The position numbers were made by a program, and so were the translations under genes. Shown here piece after piece: positions 6,427 through 12,034 of a DNA stretch of 12,034 nt; the first letter of the stretch is position 1, and every line of letters starts with the position of its first letter. The notes beneath the pieces were generated by a model. The model was not told where the DNA came from. It saw only the letters and a list, made by a program, of their open reading frames with translations, and did not search any database. This DNA is from Candidatus Bipolaricaulota bacterium (GTDB lineage Bacteria; Bipolaricaulota; Bipolaricaulia; Bipolaricaulales; Bipolaricaulaceae): the NCBI GenBank assembly GCA_015661965.1, contig DQVA01000122.1, positions 1 through 12,034 on the forward strand, given 5' to 3'.

Positions 6427-7903
6427 CCTCGGGGGGTGGGGGAACGGGGCGGGCCCGCTCCCGGGCCAGCTCCCAATCCACCACCAATTGCTGGCCCATC
6501 TGCAGCGCCGTGGACAGGAACCAGTATAGCCATAGGCCCGCCGGGAAGCTCAGGAAAAACACGGCCATGATCACCGGGAATAGCCAGCCCATGGCTTGTC
6601 CGCCCCCGGTGGGGGGCTCAGGCAGCCGCCGCTGGGTCAGCCATTGCTGAAACAGCATCAGCCCCGTGGTGAGGATCACCAGGATGTAATAGGGATCCGG
6701 CTGGGAGAGATCCCGGATCCACAGGAACCCGGGCGAGAGGTGGATCTGCTCCGCAGAATACATGATGGCCTGCCACAGCAGGATCAGAAGCGGCATCTGC
6801 AGGATCAGCGGCAGACACCCGCCCAGGGGGTTCACCCGCTCGGCGCGGTACAGCTCCATCATCTGCTTGTGCAGGGTCTCCCGATCGTCTTTGTACTTCT
6901 CTTGCAACTTCTTCAGCTTGGGGGCAAGCCGCTGCATCTTGGCCATGGACCGGAGCTGATTCCGCATCAGGGGATAGAGGAGCACCCTGGTGATGAGGGT
7001 GAACAGGATGATGGCCCAGCCGTAGTTCCCGGTGAGCTGGTACAACCACTCGAAAAACCGCATCACCATAACCAGGAACCGGGAGAAAAACGACAAGTCC
7101 ACCAACATGCCTAGTCCGGCCTTGTCGAGGAGGAGATACCGGTTGCGACCCGCGTACAGCACCCCTCGGAAGGACACGTCCCCGCTCCCCTCCAAGCCGA
7201 ACACCGGCTGGCCGGCGGCGTTCACCCCCAGGAACGGCACCAGGCCGCTCCCTTCATCCAACCTCAAGAAGAAAACGGACTGCTTCCCCACCAGGCCCAG
7301 CCCCTGGAAACGGGAGTACGTACCGGGTGCAAGCGGGGAGGCGTAGACGCGGTCGTCGTAGAGGAACAGGAGCTCCGGTACGCCCTTCCCGGAGGGACGA
7401 TGGCCCACCACCACCCGCACCCGCTCCCCCTGTCCCGAGATCCGCAGCCTCACCCCCATGGTATACAGGGCATCGGTCCGCAGGGTGAACTCCTTCTCCG
7501 CCCGCAGGCCCCCTATCCCCCCGGACATGGACACGGTGGCCGTGGCTTCATCCGCATGGGAGACCTCTAGCGTGTAAAGGTGCGAGTCGGACTGGGCGTC
7601 CCCCACCCAGATCTCAAACGGGAGGCTCACCCCCGGGGCCAGGGCCAGCTTACGGTCCACCAGCGTCCAGCCGGGGACCGCGTCCAGGGGCTGAGACCGG
7701 TAGGTGGAGAAGTACACGTAAGCGCTCTGCAGCGCCCCGCCCAGCTCGGTGAACCGATAGCGGACCAGTCCCCCGCTCACCTCTAGCGCCCGCCCCCTGT
7801 CGGTGGACAGCCACTCCACGGCGAGGGGCTGAGGGGCGGCGGAAAGCCACCCTCCCCAGCCGATCGCTGCAACTAGCAGAAGTAGAAGCGTGTGGCCTTT
7901 CAT
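6407..7903 (-). CDS. yidC: Membrane protein insertase YidC (diderm type, 498 aa)
   Basis: YidC inserts and folds inner-membrane proteins, alone or with SecYEG. Layout: an N-terminal membrane segment (HTLLLLLVAAIGWGGWL, 4-20), a periplasmic beta-rich domain (about 28-265, the YidC periplasmic domain found in diderms), then the conserved Oxa1/YidC insertase core from about 275 to 475. In the core, the hydrophilic-groove arginine is R306 in FTLITRVLLYP. The cytoplasmic helical hairpin is charged (MAKMQRLAPKLKKLQEKYKDD), and NPLGGCLPLILQMPLLILLWQAI and FPAGLWLYW are family signatures. The tail is short and proline/acid-rich. It has no Shine-Dalgarno site, but a TAAAGT -10 box sits nine bases before the ATG. 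It is the first gene of the yidC-khpB(-rlmN) unit; the usual upstream rpmH-rnpA(-yidD) are replaced by a divergent riboflavin operon. Confidence 0.97.
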   Translation of the reverse strand: MKGHTLLLLLVAAIGWGGWLSAAPQPLAVEWLSTDRGRALEVSGGLVRYRFTELGGALQSAYVYFSTYRSQPLDAVPGWTLVDRKLALAPGVSLPFEIWVGDAQSDSHLYTLEVSHADEATATVSMSGGIGGLRAEKEFTLRTDALYTMGVRLRISGQGERVRVVVGHRPSGKGVPELLFLYDDRVYASPLAPGTYSRFQGLGLVGKQSVFFLRLDEGSGLVPFLGVNAAGQPVFGLEGSGDVSFRGVLYAGRNRYLLLDKAGLGMLVDLSFFSRFLVMVMRFFEWLYQLTGNYGWAIILFTLITRVLLYPLMRNQLRSMAKMQRLAPKLKKLQEKYKDDRETLHKQMMELYRAERVNPLGGCLPLILQMPLLILLWQAIMYSAEQIHLSPGFLWIRDLSQPDPYYILVILTTGLMLFQQWLTQRRLPEPPTGGGQAMGWLFPVIMAVFFLSFPAGLWLYWFLSTALQMGQQLVVDWELARERARPVPPPPEDEPAGD

Positions 7904-7912
7904 ACGCCGCGA

Positions 7913-7941
7913 ACTTTACTGACTGGCCCCGGGTGGCGCAA
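7913..7941 (-). promoter_or_regulatory. Promoter of yidC (TTGCGC-17-TAAAGT)
   Basis: On the minus strand, TTGCGC (7941-7936) and TAAAGT (7918-7913) have a 17-base spacer. Exactly nine bases separate the -10 box from the yidC ATG, so the transcript would have almost no 5' leader. It is divergent from, and close to, the ribE promoter. Confidence 0.55.
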
Positions 7942-7951
7942 TCCACGGTGG

Positions 7952-7981
7952 TTGTGGTTCCCCGGGAGGACTAGGTACACT
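7952..7981 (+). promoter_or_regulatory. Promoter of the riboflavin operon (TTGTGG-18-TACACT)
   Basis: TTGTGG (7952-7957) and TACACT (7976-7981) have an 18-base spacer, and nine bases lie between the -10 box and the ribE ATG at 7991. TACACT is the same -10 hexamer as at the tRNA-Ser gene. No leader long enough for an FMN riboswitch can exist if this promoter is used. The -35 boxes of ribE and yidC are only 10 bases apart on opposite strands. Confidence 0.6.
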
Positions 7982-7990
7982 GCCTATGCC

Positions 7991-8557
7991 ATGTTCACCG
8001 GGATCGTGCGGGCCATGGGGCGGGTGGTGGAACTCTCCCCCTCCGGCCTGACGGTGGCCTGCCCCCTGCCGATCTCGGAAGGGGATAGTCTTGCGGTGAA
8101 CGGGGTGTGCCTCACTGCCCGGGAGGTCCGCGCCCAGCTGGTGTGGCTGGACCTGTCCCAGGAGACGCGGGACAGGACCACTTTGGGGGGCTTGCGCCCC
8201 GGTGAGCTGGTGAACCTGGAGCCGGCGGTGCGGGCCGGGGAGGAGCTGGGCGGCCATCTCGTCCTTGGGCATGTGGACACCGTGGGGAAGATCACGTTGC
8301 TCTCCCCGCGCGGGGGGGAGTGGCTGCTGGAGGTGGCGTTCGACCCCCGCTATGGGGAGCTGCTCGCGGACAAGGGGGCGGTGGCGGTGGACGGGATCAG
8401 CCTCACCCCGTTCGCGACGCGGCCCGGGAGCTTCCGGTGTGCCGTGGTCCCTTACACCTTCCGGCACACCAACTTGAGCTATCGCCGGGTGGGGGACCGG
8501 GTAAATTTGGAGTTTGACATCCTGGCAAAATACGTGCGCAGGTGGAGGGAGACATGA
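7991..8557 (+). CDS. ribE: Riboflavin synthase alpha chain (RibE type)
   Basis: Riboflavin synthase joins two molecules of 6,7-dimethyl-8-ribityllumazine to give riboflavin, the last step of the pathway, in the cytoplasm. The protein has 188 residues, slightly shorter than the usual 195-215. It shows the family N-terminus MFTGIV and two repeated barrel halves. The first has SEGDSLAVNGVCLT and GGHLVLGHVDTVG; the second has KGAVAVDGISLTP and a VNLEFDILAKYV ending. An upstream in-frame ATG at 7892 is open but would add 33 residues of non-family sequence across the promoter; MFTGIV is the conserved start. No Shine-Dalgarno site is visible, but a TACACT box lies nine bases upstream. It is the first gene of ribE-ribBA-ribH-hisS; its TGA overlaps the ribBA ATG as ATGA. 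Some genomes name this gene ribC. Confidence 0.95.
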   Translation: MFTGIVRAMGRVVELSPSGLTVACPLPISEGDSLAVNGVCLTAREVRAQLVWLDLSQETRDRTTLGGLRPGELVNLEPAVRAGEELGGHLVLGHVDTVGKITLLSPRGGEWLLEVAFDPRYGELLADKGAVAVDGISLTPFATRPGSFRCAVVPYTFRHTNLSYRRVGDRVNLEFDILAKYVRRWRET

Positions 8558-9756
8558 GATTCGCCACGGTGGACCAGGCGGTGGAGGCCATCCGCCAGGG
8601 GCGGATGGTGATCGTGGTGGACGATGAGGACCGGGAGAACGAAGGGGACCTGATCATGGCCGCCCAGTTCGCCACCCCGGCGGCGATCAACTTCATGATC
8701 AAGGAGGCGCGGGGGCTGATCTGCGTGCCAATGCCGAAGAAATGGGCGGACAGATTGGAGCTCCGGCCCATGGTGGAACCGCCCCGGGACCACCACGAGA
8801 CCGCGTTCACCGTGTCGGTGGACGCCCGGGAGGGGATCACCACCGGCATTTCCGCCCACGACCGGGCCAGGACCATCAGGCTTTTGGCCGATCCCCGGGC
8901 CCGCCCGCAGGATTTCGTGTCGCCGGGACACGTGTTCCCGCTGGTGGCCCGGGAAGGGGGGGTATTGCGCCGGGCCGGCCATACCGAAGCAGCGGTGGAT
9001 CTATGTCGCCTCGCGGGCCTGGAGCCGGTGGGGGTCATCTGCGAGATCATGAACGAGGACGGCAGCATGGCTCGCCTGCCGGACCTTAAGGCCTTCGCGG
9101 AAAAACACGACCTCCCCATCCTCACCATCGCCGACCTCATCGCCTACCGCAAGCGACGGGAGCGGCTGGTGGAACGGGTGGCCGAGGCGGAACTGCCCAC
9201 GAAATGGGGACACTTCCGCATCGTTACCTACCGGGACCTCCTCTCCGGGCAGGAGCACGTGGCCCTGGTGAAGGGGGAGGTGGCGGGGGAGGCCCCGGTC
9301 CTGGTGCGGGTGCACTCCGAGTGCCTCACCGGCGATGCCCTGGGCTCCCTGCGCTGCGACTGTGGCGACCAGCTCCACTCCGCCATGGAGCGGATCCAGC
9401 GGGAGGGGCGGGGGGTGCTCCTGTACATGCGGCAGGAGGGGCGGGGGATCGGTCTCGCCAACAAGGTGTGTGCCTATCAGCTCCAGGACCAGGGGCTGGA
9501 CACGGTGGAGGCGAACCTCCATCTGGGCTACCCCCCGGACCTGCGGGACTACGGGATCGGCGCCCAGATCCTGGCCGATTTGGGGGTGAAAAAACTCCGG
9601 CTTCTCACGAACAACCCCAAGAAGGTGGCAGGACTCTCCGGCTACGGCCTGGAGATCGTGCAGCAGGTGCCCATCGAAGTGGAGCCCAATCCCTACAACC
9701 AGCGGTATCTTAAGGCCAAAAAGGAGAAGCTGGGGCACAAGCTACGCAAGGTGTGA
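8554..9756 (+). CDS. ribBA: Bifunctional DHBP synthase / GTP cyclohydrolase II (RibBA)
   Basis: This enzyme supplies both riboflavin precursors: 3,4-dihydroxy-2-butanone 4-phosphate from ribulose 5-phosphate, and the pyrimidine precursor from GTP. It has 400 residues, the normal fused length. The N-terminal DHBP synthase half (about 1-200) has the acidic metal/substrate loop DDEDRENEGD (23-32) and GHVFPLVAREGGVLRRAGHTEA (from 125). The C-terminal GTP cyclohydrolase II half (about 205-395) has the zinc cysteines C257, C268 and C270 in SECLTGDALGSLRCDCGDQ, then YMRQEGRGIGL (291-301), RDYGIGAQ (331-338) and LTNNPKKV. All key residues are present in both halves, so both should be active. The ATG at 8554 is preferred over a GTG at 8542 because GGAGG lies five bases upstream and it makes the ATGA overlap with ribE. 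Confidence 0.97.
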   Translation: MRFATVDQAVEAIRQGRMVIVVDDEDRENEGDLIMAAQFATPAAINFMIKEARGLICVPMPKKWADRLELRPMVEPPRDHHETAFTVSVDAREGITTGISAHDRARTIRLLADPRARPQDFVSPGHVFPLVAREGGVLRRAGHTEAAVDLCRLAGLEPVGVICEIMNEDGSMARLPDLKAFAEKHDLPILTIADLIAYRKRRERLVERVAEAELPTKWGHFRIVTYRDLLSGQEHVALVKGEVAGEAPVLVRVHSECLTGDALGSLRCDCGDQLHSAMERIQREGRGVLLYMRQEGRGIGLANKVCAYQLQDQGLDTVEANLHLGYPPDLRDYGIGAQILADLGVKKLRLLTNNPKKVAGLSGYGLEIVQQVPIEVEPNPYNQRYLKAKKEKLGHKLRKV

Positions 9757-9767
9757 AGGGGGCGAAG

Positions 9768-10235
9768 GTGAACACCTATGAAGGAAGGCTGGACGCGAAG
9801 GGACTTAGGATCGGGATCGTAGTGTCCCGGTTCAACCACCTGGTGACCCGGGAGCTCCTCTCCGGGGCGCTGGACCGGCTCAGGCGGCTGGGGGCGGCGG
9901 AGGGGGAGATCTCCGTGGCCTGGGTGCCGGGGGGGTTCGAGGTGCCGCGGGCGGTACGGGCCCTGGGGAGCTCGGGCGAGGTGGATGGTGTGCTGGCCCT
10001 GGCGGCGGTGGTGCGGGGGGCGACCCCTCATTTTGACTACGTGGCCGCCGAGCTCGCCAAGGGCCTCGCTAAGCTGAACCTGGAGCTCCCGGTGCCGGTG
10101 GCGTTCGGGGTGATCACTGCCGATACCCAGGACCAGGCCCTGGAGCGGGCCGGGGGGAAGCTGGGCAACAAGGGCGCCCAGGCCGCCGAGGCGCTGGTGG
10201 AGCTCATCAACCTGGAAAGGGAGCTTTCCGCATGA
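9768..10235 (+). CDS. ribH: 6,7-dimethyl-8-ribityllumazine synthase (RibH)
   Basis: Lumazine synthase condenses the butanone phosphate with the ribityl-pyrimidine to give the substrate of riboflavin synthase, and usually assembles into pentamers or 60-subunit shells. From the GTG at 9768 it has 155 residues, the family norm. The start MNTYEGRLDAKGLRIGIVVSRFN matches the usual order (EG, then the VVSRFN strand with F22). VPGGFEVP (53-60), GVLALAAVVRG, and GATPHFDYV with the catalytic H88 are in place; R127 (in ERAG) matches the phosphate-binding arginine of the family. A GTG at 9753 overlaps the ribBA stop as GTGA and would add five residues, but it has no ribosome site, whereas AAGGGGG lies about five bases before 9768. 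Its TGA overlaps the hisS ATG. Catalytic residues look intact. Confidence 0.94.
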   Translation: MNTYEGRLDAKGLRIGIVVSRFNHLVTRELLSGALDRLRRLGAAEGEISVAWVPGGFEVPRAVRALGSSGEVDGVLALAAVVRGATPHFDYVAAELAKGLAKLNLELPVPVAFGVITADTQDQALERAGGKLGNKGAQAAEALVELINLERELSA

Positions 10236-11512
10236 AGATCGGTGCCGTCCGGGGGATGCGGGACATCCTCCCGGAGGAGACCCCACTATGGCGACACCTG
10301 GAGGCGGAGATCCGGGCCGCCTTCCGCCTGTACGGCTACCGGGAGATCAGGACGCCCCTTTTGGAGACCGCCGAGCTCTTCTCCCGCGGGGTAGGGGAGG
10401 CCACCGACGTGGTGCACAAGGAGATGTACGTGTTCCCCGATAAGAAGGGCCTTCTGCTTGCGCTGCGGCCGGAGGCCACCGCCTCGGTGGTACGGGCCTA
10501 CCTCGAGCACGGCCTTTATGCCAAGGGGGGTCTCGCCAAGCTCTACTACTTCGGCCCCATGTTCCGCTACGAGAAACCCCAGAAGGGGCGCTCCCGCCAG
10601 TTCCACCAGTACGGGGTGGAGGCGCTGGGCAGCCTGGACCCGGCCCTGGACGCTGAGGTGATCGACCTAGCCAGCTACCTCGTGGAGCGGCTGGGACTCC
10701 CGCGGGAGGGCCTGTTCCTCAGGATCAACTCCATCGGCTGCCGCCGGGACCGGGACCGCTACCGGGAGGCGCTGCGTGACTTCTTCGAGCCGCGGCAGGC
10801 GGAGCTCTGTTCAGATTGCCGCAGGCGCCTGTCCGAGAACCCCATGAGGATCCTGGACTGCAAGCACCCCACCTGCCAGCCTGCCATCCAGGCCGCCCCC
10901 AGGAGCACCGACTCGCTGTGCGGCGAATGTGGGGCCCACTTCCAGGAAGTGCTGGCCCAGCTCGAACGCCTGGGGCTCCCCTACGAGCTCGACCACACCC
11001 TGGTGCGGGGCCTGGATTACTATACCAGGACCGTGTTCGAGCTCGCCTCCAAGGACCTGGGGGCGCAAGATGCCCTGCTCGGGGGCGGCCGGTACGACGA
11101 GCTCGCGGAGATGTTGGGGGGGCCGCCCACCCCCGGGGTGGGGTTCGCCGGGGGGATGGAGCGGCTGGTGCTGGTGCTCCGGGAACGTCTCGAGTTGGAG
11201 CTGGGGAGGGAGCTGGACGTGTACCTGATCCCCATCGGGGAGGCCCCGGAGGTGAAGCGCACCGCCGCCTGGATATTGGCGCAATTGCGGCGGGCCGGCC
11301 TTGCGGCGGACATGGAGTACCTGGGGCGGTCGCTGCGGAAGGCCACCCAGGTGGCGGCCCGGCTCGCCCGCTACGCCCTCTACTTGGGGCCGGACGAGCT
11401 CGCCCGCGGGGAAGTCAAGCTGAAGGACCTCGGTACCGGAGCGGAATCGGCCCAGGCAATAGGGGCATTCGAGCGGCCCGAGATGCTCAAAAGGATGTTA
11501 GCTCGAGGATAA
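10232..11512 (+). CDS. hisS: Histidine--tRNA ligase
   Basis: HisRS charges tRNA-His with histidine in the cytoplasm. The 426-residue protein has the full class II layout. Motif 1 is in the first 60 residues; the active-site stretch KEMYVFPDKKGLLLALRPE (63-81) follows. Motif 2 is YYFGPMFRYEKPQKGRSRQFHQ (105-126). The HisA signature LVRGLDYYTRTVFE (257-270) contains the histidine-activating R259. Motif 3 is GVGFAGGMERLVL (302-314). The anticodon-binding domain covers about 327-424. Cysteines at 193, 196, 210, 215, 230 and 233 lie in the region between motifs 2 and 3; similar cysteine sets occur in many bacterial HisRS. The ATG overlaps the ribH stop (ATGA), so it is translated as the last gene of the riboflavin operon. 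That placement is unusual; an aspS neighbour is more common. Confidence 0.97.
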   Translation: MKIGAVRGMRDILPEETPLWRHLEAEIRAAFRLYGYREIRTPLLETAELFSRGVGEATDVVHKEMYVFPDKKGLLLALRPEATASVVRAYLEHGLYAKGGLAKLYYFGPMFRYEKPQKGRSRQFHQYGVEALGSLDPALDAEVIDLASYLVERLGLPREGLFLRINSIGCRRDRDRYREALRDFFEPRQAELCSDCRRRLSENPMRILDCKHPTCQPAIQAAPRSTDSLCGECGAHFQEVLAQLERLGLPYELDHTLVRGLDYYTRTVFELASKDLGAQDALLGGGRYDELAEMLGGPPTPGVGFAGGMERLVLVLRERLELELGRELDVYLIPIGEAPEVKRTAAWILAQLRRAGLAADMEYLGRSLRKATQVAARLARYALYLGPDELARGEVKLKDLGTGAESAQAIGAFERPEMLKRMLARG

Positions 11513-11538
11513 GGCAGCCCGGGGAACCCCGGGCTGCC
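11513..11538. terminator. Perfect 12-bp hairpin between convergent genes
   Basis: GGCAGCCCGGGG (11513-11524) is followed by AA and its exact reverse complement (11527-11538); in practice this is an 11-bp stem closed by GAAC. It begins directly after the hisS TAA and ends nine bases from the stop of the convergent PKD gene, so it can serve both strands. No T run follows on either strand, so termination may rely on stem strength alone or on another factor. Confidence 0.65.
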
Positions 11539-11547
11539 CCACCTCGT

Positions 11548-12034
11548 TCACTCTGCACCCCCCCACCACCACAGCGGATACACCTCTACATAAGTGGTGG
11601 CGGTGTTAGAAGCGCCTCGGTCGTCCACTACGGTGAGGGAGACCGGGATCCGCCACGGCTCCCAGCCTTCGGCTGTCTCGGGCAACCAGCTCGGCATCTC
11701 CTCCCCCTCCTCCACCTGATAGCGATGGATGACGTAGGGGCTGGTGGTGGTGAGGGTGCTTCCGTCGCCGAAGTCCCAGATGTACTGCACAACCTGTCCA
11801 TCCGGATCCCCGGAAGCGGTGGCATCGAAGTGGACGGTGAAGTAGTAGATCACCCACTCCCCTTGCCAATCCTCGCTCCAATCGTAGGGACCATACGGTC
11901 CGCCGGCGTCGGCGATGGGGGGGAGGTTTTCGGATTGTCCCCCTGCGGCCTCCCAGGGCTCCCCCGCCACGTTGATCCAGCGCTGAAACACGTGCTGGAT
12001 CCCGTTATCTTCCCTGATGATCAGGGTTACCAAG
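11548..12034 (-). CDS. C-terminal part of a PKD-domain protein (runs off right edge)
   Basis: The last 162 codons of a minus-strand gene are visible and the frame stays open to the window edge. The apparent start (TTG at 12033) reads VTLIIREDNG, which looks like the closing strand of a preceding domain and not an N-terminus, so the gene is taken as truncated. Residues about 39-152 of the visible part form a PKD domain: LPPIADAGGPYGPY, VHFDATASGDPDG, VQYIWDFGDGS, then IPVSLTVVDDRGASNTATTYVEV. It carries a W/E-rich insertion (GEEMPSWLPETAEGWEPW) before the final strands. The protein ends in YPLWWWGGAE right after the PKD domain, with no FlgD-Ig/type-IX-like tail, unlike the 1003-residue protein in this window. 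It is likely extracytoplasmic, but no signal peptide is in view. Confidence 0.85.
   Translation of the reverse strand, partial: LVTLIIREDNGIQHVFQRWINVAGEPWEAAGGQSENLPPIADAGGPYGPYDWSEDWQGEWVIYYFTVHFDATASGDPDGQVVQYIWDFGDGSTLTTTSPYVIHRYQVEEGEEMPSWLPETAEGWEPWRIPVSLTVVDDRGASNTATTYVEVYPLWWWGGAE

Noticed and set aside
5278..6570. Plus-strand frames of 185 and 200 codons opposite rlmN, khpB and yidC
   Set aside because: Pro/His/Gly-rich shadows of conserved genes with known motifs on the other strand.
7892..7990. Longer start for ribE at 7892
   Set aside because: The added residues do not belong to the family and would cover the promoter; MFTGIV is the conserved N-terminus.
7904..7990. FMN riboswitch upstream of ribE
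   Set aside because: The gap is only 87 bases, is filled by two promoters, and shows none of the conserved RFN segments.
8403..9738. Minus-strand frames of 245 codons opposite ribE and ribBA
   Set aside because: ribE and ribBA are unmistakable on the plus strand; the reverse frames have no recognisable features.

Overview
The window is GC-rich, densely coded bacterial chromosome. YidC has the large periplasmic domain seen in diderms, and there is a PorV/PorQ-like outer-membrane barrel next to a large secreted PKD protein with a FlgD-Ig/type-IX-like C-terminal domain. Together these suggest a diderm, probably from a little-cultivated thermophile-type phylum. Bipolaricaulota (Acetothermia) fits the gene style, but that is an inference and not something the sequence proves.

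Left part (1-4742, all on the minus strand): the 5' end of a cut-off gene, possibly a cupin-type protein; a small secreted protein of unknown function with a likely intrinsic terminator; tRNA-Ser(UGA) with its own sigma70-like promoter; then a two-gene unit in which a 1003-residue secreted repeat/PKD protein is followed 10 bases later by the PorV/PorQ-like barrel. The pair looks like a surface or extracellular cargo and an outer-membrane partner.

Middle (4894-7903, minus strand): yidC-khpB-rlmN. yidC (membrane insertase) overlaps khpB (KH/R3H RNA-binding protein), and rlmN (23S rRNA/tRNA m2A methyltransferase) follows with a consensus-like -10 box of its own. The usual rpmH-rnpA genes are not upstream of yidC.

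Right (7991-11512, plus strand): a divergent riboflavin operon ribE-ribBA-ribH with hisS as its last gene. Two of the junctions are 4-base ATGA overlaps. ribE and yidC fire from back-to-back promoters in an 87-base gap. ribD is absent and there is no room for an FMN riboswitch. A perfect 12-bp hairpin ends the operon, and a convergent, truncated PKD-domain gene runs off the right edge.

The most striking regulatory pattern is that yidC, ribE and rlmN each have a TAnnnT -10-like hexamer exactly 9 bases before the ATG. This predicts leaderless mRNAs, while several genes inside operons here carry strong Shine-Dalgarno sequences. No mobile element, CRISPR array or integrase is visible. All gaps between genes are shorter than 160 bases.
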